Below are positions 51,501 through 63,251 of a stretch of 64,000 bases of DNA, piece by piece; position 1 is the stretch's first letter; every line of letters starts with the position of its first letter. The notes below the pieces were generated by a model. That model did not search any database. It saw nothing but the letters and a program-made list of their open reading frames with translations, and was not told the DNA's origin. Made by a program: the position numbers and the translations under genes. The DNA lies in assembly GCA_905160935.1 (NCBI GenBank), contig CAJHZI010000475.1, positions 913,501 through 977,500 on the forward strand. The letters are read 5' to 3'. This DNA is from Enchytraeus crypticus (Eukaryota > Annelida > Clitellata > Enchytraeida > Enchytraeidae).

Positions 51501-51552
51501 TGTAACGTCTTCGTCTTCTAACGTAGAGGCTAGTAAGTCTGATGTGATCTAA
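44021..51552 (+). CDS. Large Ser/Arg-rich nuclear protein with SFR19/PHRF1/SCAF-type module, three exons
   Basis: Exons 44021-45589, 46005-46136 and 47038-51552 join in phase 0 to 2071 residues. An in-frame TAA abuts the ATG, fixing the start. Order: acidic/Ser-rich N-terminus with ERIMRTMPSMPPKRRS (22-40); KSKRRKWDMM (about 290); helical module at 524-600 (ELKEYLKPLYLKRRLSKDEY, EVMRRAVPK, YASGYVKKVLARRR) like the C-terminal domain of PHRF1, SCAF11 and SCAF1, which link RNA polymerase II CTD with splicing; proline-rich stretches (607-720); RS/Ser-rich region (about 909-1242); two SUMO-interaction-like motifs IVIDD (1629) and IVIED (1653); and a long Ser-rich tail. In known family members I recall the module at or near the C-terminus; here 1470 residues follow. 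Function is inferred: co-transcriptional RNA processing. Confidence 0.85.
45590..46004 (+). other. SR-rich gene intron 1
   Basis: TTA tract at 45631-45654, then a non-repetitive block 45700-45960 (GGCCATTCCATGTCAACTGG to GGGCCGCAACCC) with the look of a dispersed repeat, though no second copy exists in this window. Confidence 0.5.
46005..46136 (+). CDS. SR-rich gene exon 2: core of the SFR19/PHRF1-like module
   Basis: 44 codons, VVVKKADAQEVVVAELKEYL to MRRAVPK. Acceptor TTGCTTAG|GTT; donor CCTAAG|GTATAT. Too short to stand out as an open frame but clearly coding by phase and similarity. Confidence 0.88.
46137..47037 (+). other. SR-rich gene intron 2
   Basis: Contains a family D fragment (46570-46780, following a short ATC tract) and SINE-A (46848-46979, minus). 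Confidence 0.7.
46848..46979 (-). mobile_element. tRNA-derived SINE-A next to a splice acceptor
   Basis: Full-length minus copy ending 58 bases before the exon 3 acceptor; GGATTTGAACCC B-box complement intact. Confidence 0.85.
47038..51552 (+). CDS. SR-rich gene exon 3
   Basis: 1504 codons plus TAA, an unusually long exon. Acceptor TTTACGTAG|ATA has a poor pyrimidine tract and sits 58 bases after a SINE-A. Begins IIHGKRNDLSQARIHAYASG, completing the helical module. In-frame repeats: an 11-residue RDRKRSDDSES unit four times (48811-48942) and an 8-residue SNALNIAD unit four times (51370-51465). Confidence 0.88.
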   Translation: MIHGKRNDLSQARIHAYASGYVKKVLARRRANMNDGDLSPDLPPPPPPRIPSPTQATIPPPPPLPRPQQRNSLAGGHPSSVAESFPPLDSSVPAMPTTRVSATMVSVASLHDSAPPPPPLIKIQNISTTTLPSLQDTLPPPPPPVPFTQDPHVMLVAPVLEGFDQIPLPSRAPASLPALPQESPPPVVLSAPPPPDPAPFDLTPRPQIAGQLNPPLVLGVPPPAPKNSTTGIKPSLLLPFSGFIGLASGGNMRPPLPFVSAAAGVGGISVCSSSSSVIEQPAAKSGLVNQRVTNEELVRSELAKQGLNNEGSVEQVARDQDKSSKGDSGKSFILGSKSDPIGLSAASKSVSSRNDKISSAEDSRASQSGDRRREESSRKSDGSIRNKSSSGRHESSRNASRSDHRRSNKHSRSHSRSSSRERTSRECVKTSDTNKRHRDSDSRISRSSPGRNNSPRSRSSSGRANSSTTRRDHRGSNSPKVSPGRSVTSKKRSDERELSRAKSGSGHAESGHTIPSSGSGHSQERSSSAHDKDSSKNNKRQSSDESSRSRSRSSDNKSKAARSESGHIESSKTRSRSPVAEIRSDSMCVKSSRDRKRSDDSESRDRKRSDDSESRDRKRSDDSVSRDRKRSNDSESSRRGTSSESADISAADVKSSSGRRRSRDVHRKRKASAEEKQGPEGIHDSVKSAVLNDFAGSSPVRQSNNRCKKRKASNDSNPELCSEVNGDQAKPSKSSGEICDVGSNVQYGRSKSVSSDESRGRSSGSMESEVTMVTEATAASAGNTSIRRDDSLNSNSCESNIHDEGTGNVPQVGSNTGDKKLDDSEDDHRDRGNVTCSLDELSQILARNKKRCASGFKSADKSSGDLENCNKKRRDCSPDPDDTRRKRTDSESSSGKMLSESSSGKIAENKLSKSRVELGTESLSDFKEIKTASKDQNKSQIGFKSFQLKPSHHADVAKSSSFERVGSTVASEEGGSDKITDLKKPAKSNSDETGLRVKSRFADGSRALKSKTDEISGSYKAKHDRDGGTSNAKSSTFGSNANSSRSAVRSAGRSRSPDGEAIVIDDSPSPEYEGLTEPPLTSGPSIVIEDDHLPGLDISLIPLPSVESTLDIPLPPEPCAVLPTHSLQSSASTSEASILLHDRHVGSDIDGMESTNLSVGFEIDKKVGLVSPKTVNQDAKRIELINDCLVNNESTNQNLFSDATNQAVTDEASVCRIGGGGDTFSEKLSCSNSTDLSASGTESVVKPKKPRRTFTSEPVVTQMEVTPPEPPMQSAEPAEQTKSFGISFSFQKRVVAASKSGSQTIVPSDAFIEAATEELSTRSHPSRLIYDDCPVLSNESKRSNESSFCNLLDSSESSIENNPSALSSVQNSLPSAESKSDIIQPSSNATSLDLASENRSLDTQKIINFSTEAASDSNIDDTNKAEQIVEPSCSSEQSNVESFESNALNIADSNVLNIADSNALNIADSNALNIVDSSMLSSCIDNETVTSSSSNVEASKSDVI
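48811..48942 (+). repeat. 33-bp in-frame coding repeat, four copies
   Basis: TCTAGAGATAGAAAGCGCTC plus 13 bases, nearly identical at DNA level, encoding SRDRKRSDDSE; indicates recent expansion. Confidence 0.92.
51370..51465 (+). repeat. 24-bp in-frame coding repeat, four copies
   Basis: TCTAATGCATTAAACATTGC plus AGAT, encoding SNALNIAD. Confidence 0.92.
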
Positions 51553-52500
51553 TTCAGTTCAGTGTTGCCGACTCTATTGTGAATTATTTATGTTATGTAG
51601 ACTGAAGTCTGACCTCACTCTTCTCTCATCTAAAATCTGCTTTATATCTCTGTTATTCACCAGCTAGTGCCACTGTAGCTAGAGCTACCGTACAGTAGTC
51701 TTAATTCTAAACCACCTTTTATTAAGAAATCATTTCAATGGCAGATGTCTCTGTAAATATTCATTTATGTCCAAACTGACATCTGCTAAAAAAAAATGTA
51801 GCTGTCGCCCGATTGCGTCGCTTTACGGTCTTCCTTTAACAAAAGCAATAAGGATTGAGATGTTGACAGAGTGGTTGTCATATAATTAATTAATTAATTA
51901 ATTAATTATTAGTCTGGATGTTAAGATGAGATTTGTTTAAAAATATGTTTATCAGATATAATATAAAATATTGTTTTTATTATTTACAGTAATTGTAAAG
52001 TGTGTGAAGCTGATAATTCTGAGTCGTGTTAGATCTTAGGACTAATAGAAGACAGAGAAGATTTATTTCTCTATTTCTCTTTGTGCTGTAGGTGTATAAA
52101 AGTGTACTAATGTTGGACACGCTAACTGAAATTAAATAAACATCCACGCTTTAAAGATTTTTAAGCATGCCATTGTTGACTGTTGTTGTTAGTTTATTAA
52201 AACTGACAACAACAGTCGGCATAGCAACAGTTTATTGTTGTGTTTTATTTAAACCTACTTGAATACCAACAGAAGAGTTATAGATTTAATTAAGTACCGT
52301 GTAAGAAGATTTCAATGATGTCAGTATCAAAGCAAATTATATTTTATATGTGTATAAAATATAATTTCTTTACACACACACCCATGCATATACACACACA
52401 CCCACACGCTTCGTGCACATCTGTGTAAACAATTTGTCAAAGTATATTGTGTTATATTGCAGGTTTTGTTTGCTTTTACTTCAGTTGTTTATTGATATGC
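51553..52500 (+). other. 3' flank of the SR-rich gene
   Basis: Probable 3' UTR: AT-rich, no repeat until an (ATTA)n tract at 51882-51910 and CA repeats near 52373-52415. Confidence 0.6.
52135..52140 (+). terminator. Candidate polyadenylation signal AATAAA
   Basis: Canonical AATAAA about 580 bases after the SR-rich gene stop. Confidence 0.55.
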
Positions 52501-52609
52501 TTTTAAAGATTATACCTTACATCCTGAGCCCATAACAACAAAAATTTGCTTACAGAAGAATGGCTGCACATATTTATAATAATGTGTATGATTGTATGTG
52601 CTATTGCAT

Positions 52610-52612
<3 letters not shown>

Positions 52613-52686
<74 letters not shown>

Positions 52687-52772
52687 TATATATATAAGTG
52701 TATATATATATATATATACAAGTATATATATATATACAAGTATATATATAAGTATATATATATATATACATA
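52613..52772. repeat. (TA)n array
   Basis: TA tract, then ATATATAAGT-type repeats. Confidence 0.92.
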
Positions 52773-52862
52773 ACAAAAATTGTATAATATAATGTGTGAG
52801 TTATTGGTTTGTTATGTCTAATCTATATAGCTTGGTTCATGCACTATTAATGTAATAGTTTC

Positions 52863-53110
52863 AATAATAAAGATTTAACAGCCGTTTCCTCATCCACAGA
52901 TGACGTTGGGAACACATTAACTCTTCACTGCTCTTACAGCCTCGTTGTCGTGGCTTTGATGTGTGGACTGTACACCAGGTTGCTATGCCGACTGTGGCCT
53001 GTGCTGATGCTGCTCTACTTTCTACTTTGAATACTTCTATGAGATTTTGCAGCTATCACTTTATGCTTTGCCATTTTTCTATGATGGTTTTGGATGGGTG
53101 AATTTAATAT
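52863..53110 (-). mobile_element. Possible retroelement remnant with (ATT) tail
   Basis: AATAATAAAGATTTAACAGC, then CCTCATCCACAGATGACGTT match the (ATT)n-tailed 3' end on the minus strand. The adjoining 52920-53100 is unassigned; a short plus frame there is not recognised. Confidence 0.45.
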
Positions 53111-53201
53111 AGAATAAATAAAATGAAAGGAATTTACTGTAGCCTAGCGCCTGAAGCATTGAGCAACTGGTTCATTCTGGAATCCTCTCTGAGCTCATGA
53201 G

Positions 53202-54625
53202 ATAAATAGATAATAGTTAGATAAATATTAATTAGATAATAGTTAGATAAATATTAATTAGATAATAGTTAGATAAATATTAATTAGATAATAGTTAGAT
53301 AAATATTAATTAGATAATAGTTAGATAAATATTAATTAGATAGTAGTTAGATAAATATTAATTAGATAGTAGTTAGATAAATATTAATTAGATAATAGTT
53401 AGATAAATATTAATTAGATAGTAGTTAGATAAATATTAATTAGATAATAGTTAGATAAATATTAATTAGATAATAGTTAGATAAATATTAATTAGATAGT
53501 AGTTAGATAAATATTAATTAGATAATAGTTAGATAAATATTAATTAGATAGTAGTTAGATAAATATTAATTAGATAATAGTTAGATAAATATTAATTAGA
53601 TAGTAGTTAGATAAATATAATTAGATAGTAGTTAGATAAATATTAATTAGATAATAGTTAGATAAATATTAATTAGATAATAGTTAGATAAATATTAATT
53701 AGATAATAGTTAGATAAATATTAATTAGATAGTAGTTAGATAAATATTAATTAGATAATAGTTAGATAAATATTAATTAGATAATAGTTAGATAAATATT
53801 AATTAGATAGTAGTTAGATAAATATTAATTAGATAATAGTTAGATAAATATTAATTAGATAATAGTTAGATAAATATTAATTAGATAGTAGTTAGATAAA
53901 TATTAATTAGATAATAGTTAGATAAATATTAATTAGATAGTAGTTAGATAAATATTAATTAGATAGTAGTTAGATAAATATTAATTAGATAATAGTTAGA
54001 TAAATATTAATTAGATAGTAGTTAGATAAATATTAATTAGATAATAGTTAGATAAATATTAATTAGATAGTAGTTAGATAAATATTAATTAGATAGTAGT
54101 TAGATAAATATTAATTAGATAATAGTTAGATAAATATTAATTAGATAATAGTTAGATAAATATTAATTAGATAAATATTATTATTAGATAGTAGTTAGAT
54201 AAATATTAATTAGATAGTAGTTAGATAAATATTAATTAGATAATAGATAGTAGTTAGATAAATATTAATTAGATAGTAGTTAGATAAATATTAATTAGAT
54301 AATAGTTAGATAAATATTAATTAGATAGTAGTTAGATAAATATTAATTAGATAGTAGTTAGATAAATATTAATTAGATAGTAGTTAGATAAATATTAATT
54401 AGATAATAGTTAGATAAATATTAATTAGATAATAGTTAGATAAATATTAATTAGATAGTAGTTAGATAAATATTAATTAGATAATAGTTAGATAAATATT
54501 AATTAGATAGTAGTTAGATAAATATTAATTAGATAATAGTTAGATAAATATTAATTAGATAATAGTTAGATAAATATTAATTAGATAATAGTTAGATAAA
54601 TATTAATTAGATAATAGTTAGTTAA
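53202..54625. repeat. 26-bp satellite, about 55 copies
   Basis: Unit TTAGATARTAGTTAGATAAA plus TATTAA. Nearly all variation is one A/G position (GATAATAG versus GATAGTAG), intermixed along the array. A single-base deletion near 53618 and irregular units near 54170-54245 are the only other disruptions seen. Confidence 0.95.
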
Positions 54626-54639
54626 GATAGTAATTCATT

Positions 54640-55195
54640 AAGCGTCGTTAGTGAGACTCTGCTGTATTAATTTCTTGCAAGATAACTTGGTTACATGGAA
54701 TGTAACTCAGAATTATTGGATAGAAAAAAGCAAATCTTCAAAAGTTATTAAAATGATTATCAAAGCTGACAAATTTGATGAGTACCGGTCTTAAACAGCA
54801 TCTTCAGGTATGCCACATTTTCATTTTGCTATCGGAAACTATTTGTATTTGCTGATAGAACTTGTAGACCTCTTAAAGTGCTTTATGCATTAACAGCAAG
54901 TAATGTGGTGTTCTAACACAGAAAGTAAACTTTCACTATTATAAGCACTCAGTGGTCGAGAGAGACATGTAGATAAGACGAGTTGCTGTTGTTGTTGTTT
55001 ACCCATGTGACTATGCCTGTCGCTGACATCTATTAACATTACTGGGGTGGTATGGAAGACTAAGTCGTGTTAACCTGTGCACTGATCAACAGAACCTGCA
55101 TCATTCTGCACATGCAGCGAGTCTGTAGGTCGCCAAGTAGTAGCCTTAGCATATATAAAATGTGATATTATATAGATGTGCATGTATATATAATA
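54640..55195. other. Intergenic stretch
   Basis: No gene or repeat recognised; a short (GTT) tract near 54984. Confidence 0.5.
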
Positions 55196-55200
55196 GAAAG

Positions 55201-55201
<1 letters not shown>

Positions 55202-55254
<53 letters not shown>

Positions 55255-55325
55255 CTTTCTATGATGGTATATCATACTATGATGATATATATACAGGTAT
55301 ATATATATATATGTGTGTGTGTGTG

Positions 55326-55376
<51 letters not shown>

Positions 55377-55421
55377 CGTCCCTGACATCATCATTGGATG
55401 AGGAAACGGACGTTAAACCTT

Positions 55422-55458
<37 letters not shown>

Positions 55459-55514
55459 CACCTGTTGTATTATTTTGCCTCTCTATATATTATTTTGCCT
55501 CTATAATACAACAG

Positions 55515-55572
<58 letters not shown>

Positions 55573-55589
55573 CTGTTGTATTATTTTGC

Positions 55590-55642
<53 letters not shown>
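55202..55642. repeat. (TA)n arrays with embedded inverted repeat and retroelement tail
   Basis: Four TA tracts. Between them lies the (ATT)n-family retroelement end (55374-55428, plus) whose tail passes directly into TA. An inverted repeat at 55457-55518 pairs CACCTGTTGTATTAT with ATAATACAACAGGTG; a further copy of CACCTGTTGTATTATTTTGC starts at about 55570. Confidence 0.85.
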
Positions 55643-55646
<4 letters not shown>

Positions 55647-55964
55647 TTAATTTGTACAGTCTTTTAAAATGTAGTGTGACGTGTCATTAATCTAACGACT
55701 ATGTCGCCAGCTACATAGATCATATGCTTGTGTTTACCCTTCCAATCTGCACTAGCAGCCACTCACAGTGCTTTTACTAATGTTGTAAATATATATTATT
55801 GGTCGTTTGATTAGCATTGTATATATTGAACAAAGGTATTTACTGTTGGTGATTAAAGGCACATAAAATGTTGTTGTTAAGTACGTCTATTGTAACAAGA
55901 GTTTATTGTCCATTTTCTCTGTCCTCAATGTTGTCAGAGACGCTTCAATAGCTCAAAGTGAAGA

Positions 55965-55967
<3 letters not shown>

Positions 55968-56012
<45 letters not shown>

Positions 56013-56051
56013 TATATATATTATATATATATTATATATATATATACATGT

Positions 56052-56087
<36 letters not shown>

Positions 56088-56088
56088 G

Positions 56089-56119
<31 letters not shown>

Positions 56120-56130
56120 ATATATACCCT
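55968..56130. repeat. (TA)n array with ATACATGTATA spacers
   Basis: TA tracts broken by TTATATA and ACATGT. Confidence 0.92.
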
Positions 56131-56139
56131 TATATATTA

Positions 56140-57160
56140 ATAATTATATTAATAATTATTAAAACGATTATGCGATAAAATAATAATTATTGACAGCACT
56201 GATATGGATGTCTATTGAAGTTTTCTAACGTATTGCTAACAGAATATCTTTATAGGACTACACTACAACAAATCTCTAGACTGTTTTTATTTCATACAAA
56301 TAGGCACACACTTATCCCTGCCGACTTTAATCTCCTAGCGACGTCTCGACTACATTAAATCTAAATATTTATCGGCGGCTTTAGACAAATAAAACATTAT
56401 TACATTATTATTGAACTGGATTTAACTCAAAACCATTTAGTTTGCCTGAAATCCACACACCATAATGTTAAAATCAATGCGCAACAAAGAGTGCAACAAA
56501 CTCTGTGCTCTTTAGATAGTCAATAAATTTGTTAGTGTATTCAGAATCTGAGGCCATCACAAGAGATTGATATAGAATAATTCTGTCAGGTAAGATTTGT
56601 AATTCCCAAAGAAGCTAGAGGATAATTTCACTTCAGTATTTTGTAATGACATTACAGCACATTTAAGAATCTATTTGTCAATAAAGGCTCTCGCAACATA
56701 ACTGCTAATGAAGTGTTGTGGTATACATTTCTAATAAAATTAAAATTTATTTTTAAAACTAATAAAATGTGATTCATTCCATAATACTCACTCAACTATA
56801 TGAAGTCGTTCACCTAGATTGGTAAAGAATATGAGCAGTTTTAGACATTTTCAACCATTCATTCAATACAAATGTGCAGCAAAACTATATATGTCCGTGT
56901 GTTCTTTACTGAGAAGTAAATGCAGATTGAAAGAATATGAAACAAGCCTCAGTCACATGTAGATCAGACTATTGAATTAGCAATGTATCAGTCGCCCACA
57001 AGCTTACCAGAGCAATACAGGATTACTCTCTACCATACATCAATAGGTCAAAATTAACACGTCAACTAGAAAACATCTGTAACCCAGAGGTCTGACTCGA
57101 AATGTTGATTCAGTAGAAAATTGCGAGATTAATGACTGGCACAACTATTGAGAACCCAAA
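56140..57160. other. Intergenic AT-rich stretch
   Basis: No gene or repeat recognised. Confidence 0.5.
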
Positions 57161-57164
57161 AACA

Positions 57165-57490
57165 AGTTTAACTTCAGTTTCCTGCTCGATAGCATGTCAG
57201 TGTCGGAAGAGCACAGGATTTGAACCCTGCACCTATTGGTTGGCAGTTGAACAACAAGCCACCTGCTTACCACAAGGACAATGTCTAAGAATGACGTCCC
57301 TGACATTGCCTTATGGCGACGAACCGGACATTACATTCTTATTGACTGAATGAGCCAGAGAGCTGAGTTATAGAGCTGAGTATGTCAGTGTCGGAAGAGC
57401 ACAGGATTTGAACCCAGCACCTACTGATTTGAACAACACGTCACCGGCTCACCACCAGGACAATGTCTAAGACTGAATGAGCCAGACAGC
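57165..57490 (-). mobile_element. Diverged SINE-A subfamily, two copies in tandem
   Basis: GTCAGTGTCGGAAGAGCACA, GGATTTGAACCC, and CACAAGGACAATGTCTAAG at 57180-57290, repeated at 57383-57470. A (GATT)-family 3' end (57294-57345) sits between them. A third member is at 30139-30225. Confidence 0.65.
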
Positions 57491-58167
57491 CGATTGGTGG
57501 CTGAGGATTGTTGGTTAAACGACACTAAGTGCTCAGCTGTGCGGCTCAAGAAGTCGTATCAGGAGTCTATCCAATACACCGGTGGTCACCTGACTATACA
57601 AGAGTACTACAACCACGCTACGACAAACTGCCACACAGTGCCGATGTCTGTTTCTACATAGAAAGCAATACTCTCAGGTGTGGGCCAGAGTATAGTCAAA
57701 ATTAAAATAGATAAAATTAGTATAAAATTTACCCAATAACCTCAACTATTTAGGTAATGGCTTGACGAGACGCTCTTTGCGCTTCTGACCATGACGTTAA
57801 ACCCATATATCATCAACTTTGTAGGTAATCATGTTAACCACTTGGCAATCCAACAGGTAGAGACACTAGCAGACACTAAACACAATCTCGCATTAAGATC
57901 TATATAATTCATAATTCATATAAATGAGAGGACAATCGTTTAGATTGTTTACACAATAAATACACGAACACAGACACACTAACAACCACACGCACACAAC
58001 ACCGATGAGCTTTATAAATTAAACTTTCAATTATATTATGAGCTATATAGACTAAACGCTGCCACTCTAAACAGCACTCGCTCCTGCTGGTGACACCCAC
58101 TGGTGACAGATGAGCGGTGGTTCACTGTAGCTGATGGTTGATCTTTAGCTCGACAGACAGCAGACGG
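57491..58167. other. 3' flank of histone H3.3
   Basis: No clear AATAAA on the minus strand close to the stop. No second gene recognised. Confidence 0.5.
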
Positions 58168-60599
<2,432 letters not shown>

Positions 60600-60679
60600 C
60601 TAGCTGCATCAAAACAAAAATACAGTAGAATTATTTGGCATCAAAATGTATGGAATTAAATTATAACATACTTGTTTAG

Positions 60680-60804
60680 GTAAAAAGTTAATGTCAGTTT
60701 CCTCACTCGAAAGCGATGTCAGTGACGGGCGAGCCCAAGATTTGAACCCAGCACATACTGATCCACCATCAAACAACTTACCGAAATTGCCACTGGCTCC
60801 AGCC
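60680..60804 (-). mobile_element. tRNA-derived SINE-A upstream of H3.3
   Basis: Minus copy, about 120 bases before the H3.3 start codon; followed by (ATT)7 at 60847-60866. Confidence 0.82.
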
Positions 60805-60869
60805 TAAGCACTTAGTGGTAGAAGCTCTTTAGCGGATTAAACCCTTATTATTATTATTATTATTACATG

Positions 60870-63162
60870 TGCCTAAATAACAGAACTGAACGAAGTACTT
60901 ACAGTATCGTAAATGAGCTATAAGTTTAGAAATAGAATGATTTACAAAATGCTGACCTGTTAAAAATAATTACAGAAATTTCTAAACATCTATTTCCAAG
61001 ACAGGAATTTAATGCAATGAATAATGTCAGGTTATGCTCTGGCATTATGTACAGATCAACCTACACATACAGTGTGTCATAATACCATATCCCTCAACCA
61101 ATGAGCTACCTTTAATTTAGCTGAGCTCAGGTATTTTATATTTGGACTCCCTCTGATGTCAGCACAATTTTTACCTCCCACGATAGGAGAAAAATTCTAA
61201 TAACAAATTTCATCTTAGAAGTTTAGGATTCAAATTTGTTTCATTCCAAACTCCACCATCCATATTCCTTTTTAATACGTACTCAGAAATTTTATAACTT
61301 CACATATTTTGGATTAAAAACTTAATAATTACTTACAGATTTTTTACATAGTGCCACTCTACGTAATGCTGTAGAGGCTGTAGATGAACAAAGAATACTG
61401 AGTGGTCCAAGACATAAAATAGCAGCTAATAATCTACTATACTTGTGTTACTATCATATTATCAAATTTACATTCCAATACAACTTGAAATTATATTTAA
61501 ATTTAATTTAAATTTACATTTTCAATTTACCAACTCATCAAATAGCCAGGCAGGATCTCGAGCTTAGAATTTATGTTACAAGATTTTCACAATTTAAGTC
61601 AACAGCTTAATCAAAAAGCAGGCAAACAGTTTAAAATCAAGGCCAAGAAATCACAATATAATGCCTAAATTTTTGTTTAGACAAGCCAAAATTAATCAGC
61701 CAAACCTATCATTCAACATTAAGCTTCAATAATTTATAAAAAAGATATTATACTTACGCCCAACCTTTTTTAACTATTAACTATTTTTGTTAACTATTAA
61801 ATCCATTAAAATCTTTAAATCTGCCATCAAAAGAGACTAATAATAAGAAGAGATCACGGAGTCTGGTCTGAAACTTATTTGTTTAGATATTAAAAATTAA
61901 TTTACAAAACACAAAACTTAGCGAACATGTTGTTACTTAAATATATACTTAGCTGACCAAATTAAAAACATAAAATTTAAATTGAAGATGTTACTTAGTA
62001 TTTTAGTCGAAATACCATAAAATAAATCGATCACGGACGGGCCCAAGTGTAATACACCTAATTTCTGAATTAGGCAGGAACAATGAATTGTTTTAACAAA
62101 GCGATTATTAAAGGCACGTAGGTTTAAGTTAGTAATTATCTACCAATCAAATGTCAAAAAAACAACTATTAAAGAACATATTAATTTACAAAATTGTTTA
62201 TACTAACTATATGAAACTGTATAAATATAAAAACAGAGAGATTTACATTTTAATGTTAGGTGGCTTCTTCACATCAACGCTGAGACGAGAAAATAAATTA
62301 TTCAGTAAACTGTAAACAAACGCTAAGAGTGGAATTTCTAGAAATCTAAAAATAGAATTATGTAACGTTTACGATGATAGGCTGACCAATTATATCGAAA
62401 ATCTCTATTGGTCGCGAAATATAGAAATTCTGAACTAAATTTTGCTGAAAATTCTGAAAATTAATTCGAAATTTAAAAAAATGACATTTTTCAAAGATAA
62501 GATTATAATATTTGTAATAGAGTCTAAATGCTAAATCTCAATGTATAAATCCTTCTAATTATATAAAATACTCAACGAAAGGATTGCTATATTCGAGCAG
62601 TACCAACTTCATGCTCATTTTCCTTTAATATTGCAAGATCTACTGAGAAATATGCTAGAAAATAATAATTAAAAATGCCAAACTCAGTAATCCAGCTATG
62701 ATTAGCTACAAAGGTTCCCAGATGTTGATTTTTTCAGAGTAAAACAAGAAATGCTCTTAATGTTTCTCTCGGCTAAAAATTTTGCTCTTAGTTGAAGGCT
62801 GTCGCTCATCAATTTTTCCATCTTTCTTGTAATTTCCATGACTTCAAGACTCAGGTAAAGCAATAAATTTATTATTAGGCGTCTTTTGCGTTGACAACAC
62901 CTTCAAATAGCTATATCCATGATCATGTTTTGAATCAATCATTATCTTGGATATAGCTATTTTAAATATCATTTATTGTAAAGTTAAAATCAAGAAAATT
63001 TGACGAACAACAATAATAAGGGAGAAATACTTAACGGAAACCCGCGATTAGAATTCATAACAATAACAAATCTGAGACAGAAATTTTCAACTCAAGAATT
63101 TTGACTGAAATTTGAACAAAGCGAAGCACAGAACTACCTAGAAAACGGCGAATATCCTAGAC
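60870..63162. other. Divergent intergenic region, H3.3 and WIPI
   Basis: AT-rich and nearly free of microsatellites; likely contains the H3.3 leader exon and both promoters. CCAAT-type motifs occur at about 62385 (plus) and 62408 (minus); start sites not determined. Confidence 0.5.
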
Positions 63163-63251
63163 ATGGCTTCTGGACTGCTCGGGTTCACCGGGGCCACAGG
63201 CGATACTGCCCAACTGCCTGTTCGTTTCCTAAATTTCACTCAAGACTTGAC
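63163..63251 (+). CDS. WIPI2: WIPI exon 1
   Basis: 29 codons plus two bases; donor TTGAC|GTAAGT is a near-consensus site. Confidence 0.85.
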
